From JANMJD01 sp963828405 (lineage in GTDB: Bacteria > Actinomycetota > Acidimicrobiia > Acidimicrobiales > Ilumatobacteraceae): 64,000 bases of DNA. Made by a program: the position numbers and the translations under genes. The stretch covers positions 1,488,001 through 1,552,000 of the forward strand of contig CAWHEG010000031.1 of the NCBI GenBank assembly GCA_963828405.1, in the 5' to 3' direction. Under the pieces are notes generated by a model. The model was given only the letters and a program-made list of their open reading frames with translations, had not been told where the DNA came from and ran no database searches. Positions 17,601 through 27,284 of the stretch are shown in pieces (the first letter of the stretch is position 1; each line of letters begins with the position of its first letter).

Positions 17601-18464
17601 GTGACGATCGAACGCATTGGAGTGGTCGGCTGCGGCCTGATGGGCTCTGGGATCGCCGAGGTGTGCGCCCGTGCCGGGCTCGACGTGCTCGTGCGCGAGA
17701 TCGATCCCGCCGCGGCCGAGGCCGGCCAGAAGCGCCTGATGTCATCGCTCGACCGCGGTCTGCGATCGGGGAAGCTGACCGAGGAGGCACGCGACGCCGC
17801 CGTGTCGCGGTTGACGTTCACCACCGACCTCGGCGACTTCGGCGACCGCCAGCTCGTCGTCGAGGCCGTCGTCGAGGACGAGCGGCTGAAGACCGACGTG
17901 TTCGCCCAACTCGACCGGGTCGTCGTCGACGAGCGGGCGATCCTGGCGAGCAACACCTCGTCGATCCCGGTGATGAAGCTCGGCATCGCCACCAAGCGCC
18001 CCGAACAGGTCGTCGGCATCCACTTCTTCAACCCCGTGCCGGTGCTCCGGCTCGTCGAGCTGGTCACCAGCCTGCTGACCTCACCCGAGACGGTCTCCCG
18101 AGCCGGCGCGTTCGCCGCCGACCAGCTCGGCAAGCGGGTGATCAACAGCAAGGACCGGGCCGGATTCGTGGTCAACGCCCTGCTCGTGCCGTACATCCTC
18201 TCCGCCATCCGGATGATGGAGTCGGGCTTCGCCACCGCCGAGGACATCGATACCGGGATGGTCGAGGGGTGCAACCACCCGATGGGCCCGCTGCACCTCG
18301 CCGACCTGATCGGGCTCGACACGATGGTCGCCGTCGCCGACAGTCTGTACGCCGAGTTCAAGGAGCCGTTGTACGCCGCGCCCCCGTTGCTGTCCCGCAT
18401 GGTCGAGGCGGGCCTGCTCGGTCGCAAGGCCGGCCGTGGCTTCTACGACTACCAGGCCAGGTAG
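17601..18464 (+). CDS. 3-hydroxybutyryl-CoA dehydrogenase-like protein
   Basis: NAD(P)-dependent 3-hydroxyacyl-CoA dehydrogenase, 287 residues. The Rossmann fold opens with IGVVGCGLMGSGIAEVCARAG, followed by NTSSIPV, HFFNPVPVLRLVE (catalytic His region), KDRAGFVVNALLVP and the C-domain GCNHPMGPLHLADLIGLD. GTG 17601 gives the normal family N-terminus; ATG 17544 is in frame with a TANNNT box just upstream and is a real alternative. The downstream B12-subunit gene starts 6 nt after the stop, so they probably share a transcript. FadB2-like roles in fatty acid or steroid side-chain oxidation are possible. Confidence 0.92.
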   Translation: MTIERIGVVGCGLMGSGIAEVCARAGLDVLVREIDPAAAEAGQKRLMSSLDRGLRSGKLTEEARDAAVSRLTFTTDLGDFGDRQLVVEAVVEDERLKTDVFAQLDRVVVDERAILASNTSSIPVMKLGIATKRPEQVVGIHFFNPVPVLRLVELVTSLLTSPETVSRAGAFAADQLGKRVINSKDRAGFVVNALLVPYILSAIRMMESGFATAEDIDTGMVEGCNHPMGPLHLADLIGLDTMVAVADSLYAEFKEPLYAAPPLLSRMVEAGLLGRKAGRGFYDYQAR

Positions 18465-18470
18465 GTCGCC

Positions 18471-18875
18471 GTGTCGGACAGGGTGCTCGTCGCCAAGGTC
18501 GGTCTCGACGGCCACGACCGAGGGATCAAGGTCGTCGCCCGTACGCTGCGCGACGCCGGATTCGAGGTGATCTACACCGGGCTGTTCCAGACGCCGGAGA
18601 AGGTCGCCGCGGCCGCCGTCGACGAGGATGTCGACGCCGTCGGGCTGTCGATGCTGTCGGGCGCGCACATGACCCTCGCCCCGCTGGTCGTCCAGCGCCT
18701 GCGGATGCGGGGATCCGACGTCCCCGTCGTCGTCGGGGGGATCGTGCCGCCGCTCGACGTGCCCAAGCTGCTCGAGGCGGGCGTCGCCGCCGTGCTGAGC
18801 CCGGGGACCAGCTCCGACGAGGTGGTCGCGGCGATCCGCGACGCAATTGCGGCATCGCGGGCCGATCCGAACTAG
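18471..18875 (+). CDS. Cobalamin-binding small subunit of an acyl-CoA mutase
   Basis: A free-standing B12-binding domain of 134 residues: VAKVGLDGHDRGIKVVARTL contains the DxHxxG base-off motif, followed by GLSMLSGAH and the dinucleotide-type loop VVVGGIVPP. Such small subunits pair with a separate large subunit in methylmalonyl-CoA, isobutyryl-CoA or 2-hydroxyisobutyryl-CoA mutases. No large subunit is in the window, so the partner is encoded elsewhere. The start is GTG 18471, 6 nt after the dehydrogenase. Which acyl-CoA it rearranges cannot be decided. Confidence 0.88.
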   Translation: MSDRVLVAKVGLDGHDRGIKVVARTLRDAGFEVIYTGLFQTPEKVAAAAVDEDVDAVGLSMLSGAHMTLAPLVVQRLRMRGSDVPVVVGGIVPPLDVPKLLEAGVAAVLSPGTSSDEVVAAIRDAIAASRADPN

Positions 18876-18878
18876 CGT
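18873..18878 (+). promoter_or_regulatory. Candidate -10 box of the pafB-like gene
   Basis: TAGCGT overlaps the stop of the mutase subunit and ends 9 nt before GTG 18888. It suggests a start of transcription inside the gene string. Confidence 0.35.
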
Positions 18879-18887
18879 TCGTCGATC

Positions 18888-19832
18888 GTGGCCGACGTCC
18901 TGGAGCGCATCACCAACCTCCTCGCCCTGCTGCTCGAGACACGCCGCCCGCTCACGCTCGTCGAGATCGCCAACGAGCTCGCCGGGCAGTATCCCGACAA
19001 CGAGGTGAGCCGGCGGACGGCGTTCGAACGCGACAAGGCCCTGCTGCGCGCCGAGGGGATCCCGATCGAGCAGAGCGTGCTCGGCGGTGATCGTGCCGGC
19101 CAGACCGTCTACCGGGTGGACCGGACACGCTACGAGCTCGGCGATCTCGGTCTCGACGATGCTGAGCGCCAGGCCCTGCAGTTCGCCGTCGCCGCCGTGC
19201 GGACCGGCACCGAGTGGGGGACCGAGGCGATCTGGAAGCTGGGCGCAGAGGACACCCATCGCCGCCCGGTCGAGCTGGAGGCGAGCCTGCCGGCCCTGGC
19301 CGCGCTGCCGGTGCTCTTCCAGGCCGCCTCCGAACGCCGGGTCGCCCGGTTCGTGTACCGCGGCGGCGACGAGCGCGTGCTGCGGCCGTACTCCCTGCTC
19401 GCCCGGAACGCGGTGTGGTACATCGTCGGCTACGACGAGGTGCGCGGCGAGCAACGCACCTTCCGGGCCGACCGCATCGAGGGCGAGGTGCGCCTCGGTC
19501 CGCCCGGGGCGTTCGAGCGTCCCGCCGGGTTCGATCCGGGGGCCGCGCTGCCCAGCGACCCCAAGACGATGATCACCGGGGAGTCGGGGGTGCAGGCGGC
19601 GCGCGTGCTCGTCGACCCGGCCCGCTCGGCGGCGGTCGAACGGGAGCTGGGGCCGGCTGCGATCGTCGAACGGCGGGCCGACGGAATCGTCGTCGACGTC
19701 CCCTGCACCAACCCGGCCTCCTTCCGCCACTGGTTGCTCGGCCTGCTCGACCACGCAGAGGTGCTCGGGCCCCCCGACGTGCGGGCCGACTTCATCGCCT
19801 GGCTGACGGCCCTGGCCGGGGAACGCCGGTGA
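18888..19832 (+). CDS. pafB: PafB-like WYL-domain transcriptional regulator
   Basis: Regulator of 314 residues with an N-terminal HTH (VLERITNLLALLLETRRPLT, about residues 1-80, with RRTAFERDKALLR) and a WYL domain (about 145-215: VARFVYRGGDERVLRPYSLL, then VWYIVGYDEVRGEQRTFRADR). In mycobacteria PafB and PafC form a heterodimer that activates DNA-damage genes, sensing single-stranded DNA through WYL. It overlaps the pafC-like gene in a GTGA junction, exactly as expected for the pair. The Pup ligase gene pafA, often adjacent, is absent here. Confidence 0.87.
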   Translation: MADVLERITNLLALLLETRRPLTLVEIANELAGQYPDNEVSRRTAFERDKALLRAEGIPIEQSVLGGDRAGQTVYRVDRTRYELGDLGLDDAERQALQFAVAAVRTGTEWGTEAIWKLGAEDTHRRPVELEASLPALAALPVLFQAASERRVARFVYRGGDERVLRPYSLLARNAVWYIVGYDEVRGEQRTFRADRIEGEVRLGPPGAFERPAGFDPGAALPSDPKTMITGESGVQAARVLVDPARSAAVERELGPAAIVERRADGIVVDVPCTNPASFRHWLLGLLDHAEVLGPPDVRADFIAWLTALAGERR

Positions 19833-20782
19833 GCGCCCCCCGGCGGCGCGGGCCGCGTCCGGCGAGCGAGCGGCTGCGGCGGATCCTGGTGATGCTCCCC
19901 TGGATCATGGAGCGGGGCGAGGTCTCCCTGGCCGAGGTCGCCGAGCGCTTCGAGCTCCCCGAGGCCGAGGTGCTCGCCGACCTCGAACGCGTGTCGATGT
20001 GCGGGCTCCCCCCGTACGAGCCGGGTGACCTGGTCGATCTGTTCGTCGACGAGGGTGTCGTCTTCGCCGGCGTACCGCGCATCTTCACCCGCCCGCTCAG
20101 GTTGACGGCTCCGGAGGGCTTCGCTCTGCTCGCCGCGGGCCGCGCCGCGCTGCTGTTGCCGGGCGCCGACCCGGGCGGGCCGCTGGCCCGTGCGCTGACC
20201 AAGCTCGAGGCCGCCCTCGGCGCCGTCGGACTCGAGATCGAGCTGACCCGGCCGCCGCACACCGACGACGTCGCCGCCGCGGTCGACGATCGTGCCCAAC
20301 TGCGGATCGACTACTGGTCGGCCAACCGGGACGAGATCAGCGAGCGGGTCGTCGATCCGTTGGCCGTGTTCACCGACCGGGGGTACTGGTACGTGGTCGC
20401 CGATGATCGGCGTTCGGCGGCCGAGCGCACCTTCCGTATCGACCGGATCGTGTCGCTGACGCGCACCGGCGAGTCGTTCACCTCGCGCCCGGTCGTCACC
20501 CAGACGACCACGGGCTGGTTCACCGGGGCCGAGCTTCCCCGCGCCCGGATCGTCGTCGAGCCGAGCGGCTCGTGGATCGCCGAGCGCTACCCGACCAGCG
20601 GTGTGAGCCCACGGGCCGACGGGCGCCTCGAACTCGTGCTCGACGTGACCAGCGAGCAATGGCTCGCCCGTCTGCTGCTCCGCGCCGGCACCTCGATCGT
20701 CAGCGTGGAGCCCGACGAGTGGCGCGATCTGGCGGCCAGGACGGCGCAGCGCATCCTGCAGCGCTACCGGCCGGTGAACTGA
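19829..20782 (+). CDS. pafC: PafC-like WYL-domain transcriptional regulator
   Basis: Second WYL regulator, 317 residues. The N-terminal winged helix (RLRRILVMLPWIMERGEVS, then VAERFELPEAEVLADLERV) is followed by a WYL domain around residues 150-210 (LRIDYWSANRDEISERVVDP, YWYVVADDRRSAAERTFRIDR) and a WCX-type C-terminal extension. GTG 19829 overlaps the pafB stop by 4 nt. The last 19 nt overlap the tail of the convergent exonuclease gene. Assigned as the PafC partner from order, coupling and HTH type. Confidence 0.86.
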   Translation: MSAPRRRGPRPASERLRRILVMLPWIMERGEVSLAEVAERFELPEAEVLADLERVSMCGLPPYEPGDLVDLFVDEGVVFAGVPRIFTRPLRLTAPEGFALLAAGRAALLLPGADPGGPLARALTKLEAALGAVGLEIELTRPPHTDDVAAAVDDRAQLRIDYWSANRDEISERVVDPLAVFTDRGYWYVVADDRRSAAERTFRIDRIVSLTRTGESFTSRPVVTQTTTGWFTGAELPRARIVVEPSGSWIAERYPTSGVSPRADGRLELVLDVTSEQWLARLLLRAGTSIVSVEPDEWRDLAARTAQRILQRYRPVN

Positions 20783-21375
20783 GCGAAGCCCTCCACCCGT
20801 CTGATGCCGCTGGCCCGCAGCAGGTGGGGGAGGAGGGCGGCCGTCGCCTCGGCGTCGGCCAGGGCGTCGTGGTGGCGCAGCAGGGGGACGTCGTAACGCC
20901 GGCACAACCCGGCCAGCCCGTGGGAGTACTCCCGATCGGGGTCGAGCGAGCGGGAGAGCTCCAACGTGCACAACTGGGGCCCGTCGGGCAGCTCGCGCCC
21001 CACCCGCCGGGCCGCGGAGCGCAGGAACGAACGGTCGAAACGAAGGTTGTGGGCGGTGAACACCGACCCGTCGACGGCGACGAGGAAGCCGGCGATCACC
21101 TCGTCGAGGCGGGGCGCCCGGCGCAGCGTCGCCCGATCGATGCCGTGGATGCGCTTGGGCCCGAGCCGGAACAGCCACGGCCACCGCGGCCGTACGTAGC
21201 TCGCCCAACGGTCCGAGACCGTGCCGTCGGCGGACGCCGTGACGACGGCGATCTGCAGCACCCGGTGCCGGCGGGCCGACAGCCCGGAGGTCTCGACGTC
21301 GACGACCGCGAACCGCAGGCCGTCGAGCCCGGAGCTGGGGGGCGCGCCCGGATCGGCGCCGTCGGACTCCACCAC
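20764..21375 (-). CDS. DnaQ-like 3'-5' exonuclease
   Basis: DEDDh exonuclease of 203 residues like the proofreading epsilon subunit. Motif I is FAVVDVETSG, motif II HNLRFDRSFL, and motif III HDALADAEATA with the catalytic His. There is no UvrC or helicase domain, so it is a stand-alone nuclease. I chose GTG 21375 because a TAGGGT box ends exactly 7 nt before it; GTG 21384, three codons upstream, overlaps that box. It is convergent with, and overlaps by 19 nt, the pafC-like regulator. Confidence 0.87.
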   Translation of the reverse strand: MVESDGADPGAPPSSGLDGLRFAVVDVETSGLSARRHRVLQIAVVTASADGTVSDRWASYVRPRWPWLFRLGPKRIHGIDRATLRRAPRLDEVIAGFLVAVDGSVFTAHNLRFDRSFLRSAARRVGRELPDGPQLCTLELSRSLDPDREYSHGLAGLCRRYDVPLLRHHDALADAEATAALLPHLLRASGIRRVEGFAQFTGR

Positions 21376-21382
21376 GTCCGAC

Positions 21383-21388
21383 ACCCTA
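21383..21388 (-). promoter_or_regulatory. Candidate -10 box of the exonuclease gene
   Basis: TAGGGT on the minus strand, ending 7 nt before GTG 21375. This spacing favours a leaderless transcript and that start codon. Confidence 0.4.
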
Positions 21389-21453
21389 GGCGAGGGGTCT
21401 GACAGAGTTGGCAGGCCGTCCTGCTCGGCGCGGCGCCGTCGGATCGAGCCGTC

Positions 21454-22124
21454 TCAGCGCTCCTCGACGACCACCAGCTCGACGTCGACCGGCCCGTGGA
21501 CGCCACGCACGATGACGCTCTCGATGTCGCCCGAGCGGGACGGACCGCTGATCAGGACCACATTCGACGGCATCGAGGCCGGGTCGAGGGCGGCGAGCAC
21601 GTCGTCCAGGGTGGGCGCGATCCGCTCCGCCGGGACGATGCAGCAGAACACCGGTGGAAGGAGGCTGGCCGTGCGGCCACCGACGGTGGAGGAGCGCTGC
21701 ACCACGCTGCCCGTCGCCGCGATCGCCGAGTCGGCGACCGTCAGCCCGATCGACGCTGCGGCACTCGTCTCCTTCGAGATCGGCCTGACGGCGACGCCGG
21801 CACGCCGGAGCCCGTCGACCGCCGCCTCGAGCCCGTCCTGGCCGGACACCACCGCCGTGGACGCCGCGTGGCGCTCGGCGATCCCGGCCACGGTCGCCGC
21901 CACCTCCTCGGGCCGGACGCGGTGGACCATGCAGCCCAGGTCGAGGGCGTTGCGGCAGAACGACCCCACCGGGTCGACGGGATCGAGACGCGAGCTGACC
22001 ACCCGGGGCAGCCCGCCGGCGATCGGCCCGGGCAGGGGATGGGCGAGGTTGTCCGGCGCCGGCTCCACCAGGCCGCCGGCCAGGCGGGCGACGAACGAGC
22101 GGCGGTCGCCCGATTCGAGCCCGC

Positions 22125-22128
<4 letters not shown>
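21454..22128 (-). CDS. lutC: Lactate utilization protein LutC (LUD domain)
   Basis: Third component of the LutABC L-lactate oxidase complex, 224 residues with one LUD domain: PISKETSAAASIGLTVADSA and GSVVQRSSTVGGRTASLLPP are typical, and the C-terminal SGPSRSGDIESVIVRGVHGP is the family signature. GTG 22128 overlaps the lutB stop in a GTGA junction. The operon order is lutA-lutB-lutC. The complex feeds electrons from lactate into the respiratory chain. Confidence 0.92.
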
Positions 22129-23530
<1,402 letters not shown>

Positions 23531-23534
<4 letters not shown>

Positions 23535-24334
23535 CGGGCCTCCCGCGTGTCGAGGGCGTCGGCGAGGACCTCGGCGAGATGCCGGATGCGCACGGACCGG
23601 CCCTCATGGCCCGCCCGTGCCTGGAGATGAAGCAGACACGACGTGTCGCAGCCGATCACCTCGCCACACCCCTCGGGGAGCGCGGCGAGCTTGTCATCGG
23701 CCATCGCCTCGCTGGCTTCGGGCAGCTTGAGCGAGAACAGCCCGCCGAACCCGCAGCACCGCTGGTCGGCCGGCCACGGCGCCACCGCCTGCCCGGCAAG
23801 GGCCAGCAGCCGGCCCGGGGCCTCGGCGATGCGCAGCTCGCGCAGCATGTGACACGAGTGGTGGTAGGCCGCAGCCGGCGCGGTGGCGGACTGGGTGCCG
23901 GGCCGGGTGGCTGCCTCGGTCGCCGGTGCGCCCAGCCCTGGGGGGAGGCGATCGGCGTACCGCTCGACGAACTCGGAGAACTCGAACGTCCGCCGTCCGA
24001 CGACTCTGGCGAGCTCGGCCCTGGCGTGGTCGTGGGTGAGCTCGAACATCTCCGGCCAGAAGACCCGGATCATCGTCGCGCACGATCCGGCCGGGACCAC
24101 GACGACGGCGGACGGGTCGGCGTCGAGCGCCGCGGCCAGCGCGGCCAGGCTGGCCCCGGCCACCCGGGCCCCGTCCCGGTGGAACCCGGAGTTCCAGGCC
24201 GGCTGGCCGCAACACGTCTGACCTGGGGGAACACCGACATCGACGTCCATCGTCCGGAGCACCTTGACGACCCCGGCGCCGACCTCGGGGGAGAACATGT
24301 CGACCACGCAGGTGACGAACAGCTCGACTCTCAC
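23531..24334 (-). CDS. lutA: Lactate utilization protein LutA (CCG domain)
   Basis: First gene of the lut operon, 267 residues. Two CCG (DUF224) heterodisulfide-reductase-type motifs are present: TCCGQPAWNSG near residue 48 and RCCGFGGLFS near residue 200, plus PAGSCATMI and GCDTSCLLHL, which bind an unusual 4Fe-4S cluster. GTG 24334 starts VRVELFVTCVVDMF, the normal family beginning; the frame is open farther upstream but would overlap the divergent HIT gene. The two genes are separated by only 25 bp. Confidence 0.93.
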
Positions 24335-24340
24335 GGAGCG

Positions 24341-24346
24341 ACGATA
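24341..24346 (-). promoter_or_regulatory. Candidate -10 box of the lut operon
   Basis: TATCGT on the minus strand ends 6 nt before GTG 24334. On the plus strand the same bases form part of GATACT (24343-24348), a possible -10 for the HIT gene, so the two divergent promoters would overlap. Confidence 0.4.
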
Positions 24347-24359
24347 CTCGCGGGCCAAG

Positions 24360-24815
24360 ATGTCGGACGTGAACGCGACATCGACCGACTGCATCTTCTG
24401 CCGGGTGGTCGACGGCGACGCCACGGCCGACATCGTCTGGGCCGACGATCGTGCCGTGGCCTTCCTCGACCATTCGCCGTTGTTCAAGGGTCACGTGCTC
24501 GTCGTGCCGAGGGCCCACGTCGGCACCCTGGCCGATCTGCCGGGCGAGTCGGTCGGCCCCTACTTCGAAGCTGTCCGGCTGATCGCCGCCACCCTGCCGC
24601 GGGCTCTCGGGGCCGACGGCACGTTCGTGGCGATGAACAACACCGTGAGCCAGAGCGTCGCCCACCTCCACGCCCATGTCGTGCCCCGACGGTTCAAGGA
24701 CGGCCTGCGCGGTTTCTTCTGGCCCCGGCAGCGCTACGTCGACGCTGCCGAACGCGCCGGCTACGCCGCGCGCATCGCCGAGGAGCTCGCCCGCCGAGCC
24801 GCAGTTGAGCGGTGA
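24360..24815 (+). CDS. HIT family hydrolase
   Basis: Histidine-triad nucleotide hydrolase/transferase of 151 residues. CIFCRVVDGDATADIVW is the usual N-terminus with the CxxC pair, and HLHAHVVPR near residue 103 is the HxHxHxx triad. ATG 24360 is chosen because it directly precedes the family start; longer frames run into lutA. The C-terminal helix (RQRYVDAAERAGYAARI) is as in bacterial HIT proteins acting on Ap4A or adenylated compounds. Physiological substrate unknown. Confidence 0.9.
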   Translation: MSDVNATSTDCIFCRVVDGDATADIVWADDRAVAFLDHSPLFKGHVLVVPRAHVGTLADLPGESVGPYFEAVRLIAATLPRALGADGTFVAMNNTVSQSVAHLHAHVVPRRFKDGLRGFFWPRQRYVDAAERAGYAARIAEELARRAAVER

Positions 24816-24867
24816 TCTGCGAAACCCGGTTCGTCGGCGCCGGGGAGGCGTGCGACTCGGCCGCGTC

Positions 24868-25641
24868 CTACAGGTCGCCGATCCGCTTGAAGATCTCGGC
24901 CGAGGCCGCACCGTGCGGCTCGCCGAGGGCGGCGAGGCGGGAGCGGATCCGGTCGCGGAAGCGGGCCATCTCCGCCTCGTCGACGGCCTTCATCGTCGAT
25001 TCGAACTGGCTGGCGTGCTGCTCGAGGGCGCGCAGCTTGGCATCGATCGAGTCCGACGCGTCCTCCCAGTGGTCGGGCTGGTCGGCCTCCCACAGCAACA
25101 GCGTCGACGGCCGGTGATGGGCGACGCCATGGTCCCGGAAGAAGTGGGGGTCGCGGGCCGCGACGATGCCCTCGCAGGCCAACAGGCCGGCGTGGCGGTG
25201 ATCCGGGTGGAGCCGGTAGCGCTTCCACGGGTCATGCCCGAGCACCACCTCGGGCCGGAGCCGGCGGATGACCCGGGCGACCTCGCCGCGCGTCGCCAAC
25301 CCGCTGTCCAGCTCCCCGTCGGTCCGTCCGAGGAACACCACCTCGCCCCGTGCGCCGAGGGCGTGAGCCGCGGCCCGCTGCTCGGCCTGGCGCAGCTCGA
25401 TCAGGGCTGCGGTGTCGGCAGCGGTGTCCCATGTGCCCTTCGAGCCGTCGGTGAGGATCAGGTGGTGGACGATGCAGCCGGCCGCGGCCCACTTGGCCAG
25501 CGTCGCCCCGGCCCCGAACTCGACGTCGTCGGGGTGCGCCCCGATGGCCAGGGCGACGGCGGGCGTCGGCAGGTTCGAGGTCCAGACGGTCGGGCAGCCG
25601 CCCGGGGTCAGCTCGGGTTGACCGGGTTCGTTGGCAGCCAC
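24868..25641 (-). CDS. PIG-L family deacetylase (LmbE/MshB-like)
   Basis: Zinc-dependent N-acetylglucosamine-type deacetylase of 257 residues. The zinc motif is IGAHPDDVEFGAG (AHPDD, near residue 35), and the third ligand lies in HPDHRHAG. The family includes MshB (mycothiol), Mca and BshB. GTG 25641 has a strong AGGAGG ribosome site 8 nt upstream, so I keep it although the gene then overlaps the cofC end by 34 nt; an internal GTG at 25587 is the alternative. It looks co-transcribed with cofC. Mycothiol biosynthesis is possible but not shown. Confidence 0.88.
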   Translation of the reverse strand: MAANEPGQPELTPGGCPTVWTSNLPTPAVALAIGAHPDDVEFGAGATLAKWAAAGCIVHHLILTDGSKGTWDTAADTAALIELRQAEQRAAAHALGARGEVVFLGRTDGELDSGLATRGEVARVIRRLRPEVVLGHDPWKRYRLHPDHRHAGLLACEGIVAARDPHFFRDHGVAHHRPSTLLLWEADQPDHWEDASDSIDAKLRALEQHASQFESTMKAVDEAEMARFRDRIRSRLAALGEPHGAASAEIFKRIGDL

Positions 25642-26210
25642 GGCAGCGCCTCCTGGATCGAGGGGTGGAGCAGGTCGTCGGGGGTGTCGAGGTCGAAGCC
25701 GAGCCGTCGGTCGCGGATCACCCGCAAGGGGAGGGCGAGTCGGGTCGCCTCGGCGCCGTGGCGGCGGAACGAGCCGGGACCGTAGCCGAACCGGAAGCCG
25801 GCGTCGACGGGCACGACGAGCACGTTGGAGCCGTCGTCATGGCGGTCGGGCACGATCGTCACGCCGACGGATCCGGCGAGCCGGGTGAGGTCGTCGGCCA
25901 GGGGAAGATCGGCGTGGGCGATCACGGCCTGGTCGAACCCTCGGCGGCGCAGCTCGTCGACCCCGTCGGCGACCGCTGCGTTGAGGCCCCTGCTGGGCCG
26001 CCAGACCACCTCGATCCCGAGAGCAGCGGCCCAGGCGGCGACCTCCTCGTCGTCACAGACGACGTGGACCGTCAGCGGTCCGGCGGCGCCGACCACCGTC
26101 TCGGCGGTCGTTCGGGCCAGGCGGGAGCGTGACGCCGGGTCGAGCCGGTCGCTCAGCCGGGCCTTGGCGGCGCCGAAGGCCTTGACCGGCATCAGCACCC
26201 CCGCACGCAC
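25608..26210 (-). CDS. cofC: 2-phospho-L-lactate / phosphoenolpyruvate guanylyltransferase
   Basis: Activates 2-phospholactate or PEP with GTP in coenzyme F420 biosynthesis. The 200-residue protein opens with VLMPVKAFGAAKARLSDRL, and has VWRPSRGLNAAVADGV, VIAHADLPLA, IVPDRHDDGSNVL and GPGSFRRHG, the CofC/FbiD series. It is divergent from gpsA with 41 bp between starts; the same neighbours occur in mycobacteria (Rv2983/Rv2982c), which supports the call. fbiA, fbiB and fbiC are not in the window. GTG 26210 is the start. Confidence 0.92.
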   Translation of the reverse strand: MRAGVLMPVKAFGAAKARLSDRLDPASRSRLARTTAETVVGAAGPLTVHVVCDDEEVAAWAAALGIEVVWRPSRGLNAAVADGVDELRRRGFDQAVIAHADLPLADDLTRLAGSVGVTIVPDRHDDGSNVLVVPVDAGFRFGYGPGSFRRHGAEATRLALPLRVIRDRRLGFDLDTPDDLLHPSIQEALPWLPTNPVNPS

Positions 26211-26238
26211 AGCGGCATGTTACGGCCACCGATCCGTT

Positions 26239-26244
26239 TACCAT
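26239..26244 (+). promoter_or_regulatory. Candidate -10 box of gpsA
   Basis: TACCAT ends 7 nt before ATG 26252. It contains the ATG at 26243, which argues for the later start. Confidence 0.4.
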
Positions 26245-26251
26245 GCCCCCC

Positions 26252-27256
26252 ATGGAGATGAGGGTCGCGGTGATCGGTGCCGGCTCGTGGGGCACGACGG
26301 TGGCGGCGTTGGCGTCGACCAACACGCCGACGGTGCTGTGGAGCCGCCGGGCCGAGCTGGCCGGGCAGATCAATGCCAACCACGTGAACGCCGACTACCT
26401 CCCGGCGTTCCAGCTGCCTCGCGAGCTGCGCTGCACCCCGGATCTCGACGAGGCCGTGGGGGGTGCCGATGTGATCGTCATGGCCGTCCCGTCGCACGGG
26501 TTCCGCGAGGTCGCCGTCGGTGTGGCCCGCTGCATCCGGCCCTGGGTGCCGATCGTCAGCCTCACCAAGGGCCTCGAGCACGGTTCGCTGAAAAGGATGA
26601 GCGAGGTCGTCAACGACGAACTGCCCGGGCACCCGGTCGCCGTGCTGACCGGCCCGAACCTGGCCAAGGAGATCCTCGGCGGGCAGCCGGCGGCCAGCGT
26701 CGTGGCGATCGACGACGACGTCATCGCCCAGGCGCTGCAGCGGGTGTTCTCGACGATGCGGCTGCTCGTCTACACCAACCCCGACATGGTCGGGTGCGAG
26801 GTGGCCGGGGTGATGAAGAACGTCATCGCCATCGCCGCCGGGATGGTCGAGGGGATGGGGTTCGGCGACAACACCCGGGCGACCCTGATCACCCGCGGCC
26901 TGGCCGAGATGACCCGCTTCGGCGTCGCCCTCGGGGGTCAACCGATGACCTTCGCTGGATTGGCCGGGATGGGGGATCTCATCGCCACGTGCAGTTCCCG
27001 CCAGAGCCGGAACAACATGGTCGGCTACCAACTGGGCCAGGGCCGCTCGATCAGCGACATCGTCGGGGAGATGAAGATGGTCGCCGAGGGAGTGAAGTCG
27101 TGCGCCTCGGTGCTCGCCCTCGCCGAGCGGGTCGGCATCGACGTGCCGATCACGGCCGAGGTCGTCGCCGTGTGCCACGACGGGCGGCCCGCCCCCGACG
27201 CACTCAACGCACTGATGGCCCGCGGCGGGGGGGTCGAGTTCGCGGGACTGGCGTGA
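26252..27256 (+). CDS. gpsA: NAD(P)H-dependent glycerol-3-phosphate dehydrogenase
   Basis: Makes sn-glycerol 3-phosphate for phospholipids. The 334-residue product has the nucleotide loop VAVIGAGSWGTTVA, VPSHGFREV, SLTKGLE, LTGPNLAKEI with the catalytic Lys, CEVAGVMKNVIAIAAGM and the C-terminal GLAGMGDLIATCSSRQSRN. ATGs at 26243, 26252 and 26258 are all in frame; 26252 sits 7 nt after a TANNNT box and gives the shortest overlap with that box. Adjacent cofC on the other strand is conserved synteny. Confidence 0.95.
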   Translation: MEMRVAVIGAGSWGTTVAALASTNTPTVLWSRRAELAGQINANHVNADYLPAFQLPRELRCTPDLDEAVGGADVIVMAVPSHGFREVAVGVARCIRPWVPIVSLTKGLEHGSLKRMSEVVNDELPGHPVAVLTGPNLAKEILGGQPAASVVAIDDDVIAQALQRVFSTMRLLVYTNPDMVGCEVAGVMKNVIAIAAGMVEGMGFGDNTRATLITRGLAEMTRFGVALGGQPMTFAGLAGMGDLIATCSSRQSRNNMVGYQLGQGRSISDIVGEMKMVAEGVKSCASVLALAERVGIDVPITAEVVAVCHDGRPAPDALNALMARGGGVEFAGLA

Positions 27257-27284
27257 CGGTGCCCCGGGCTGCCAACGTCATGGA

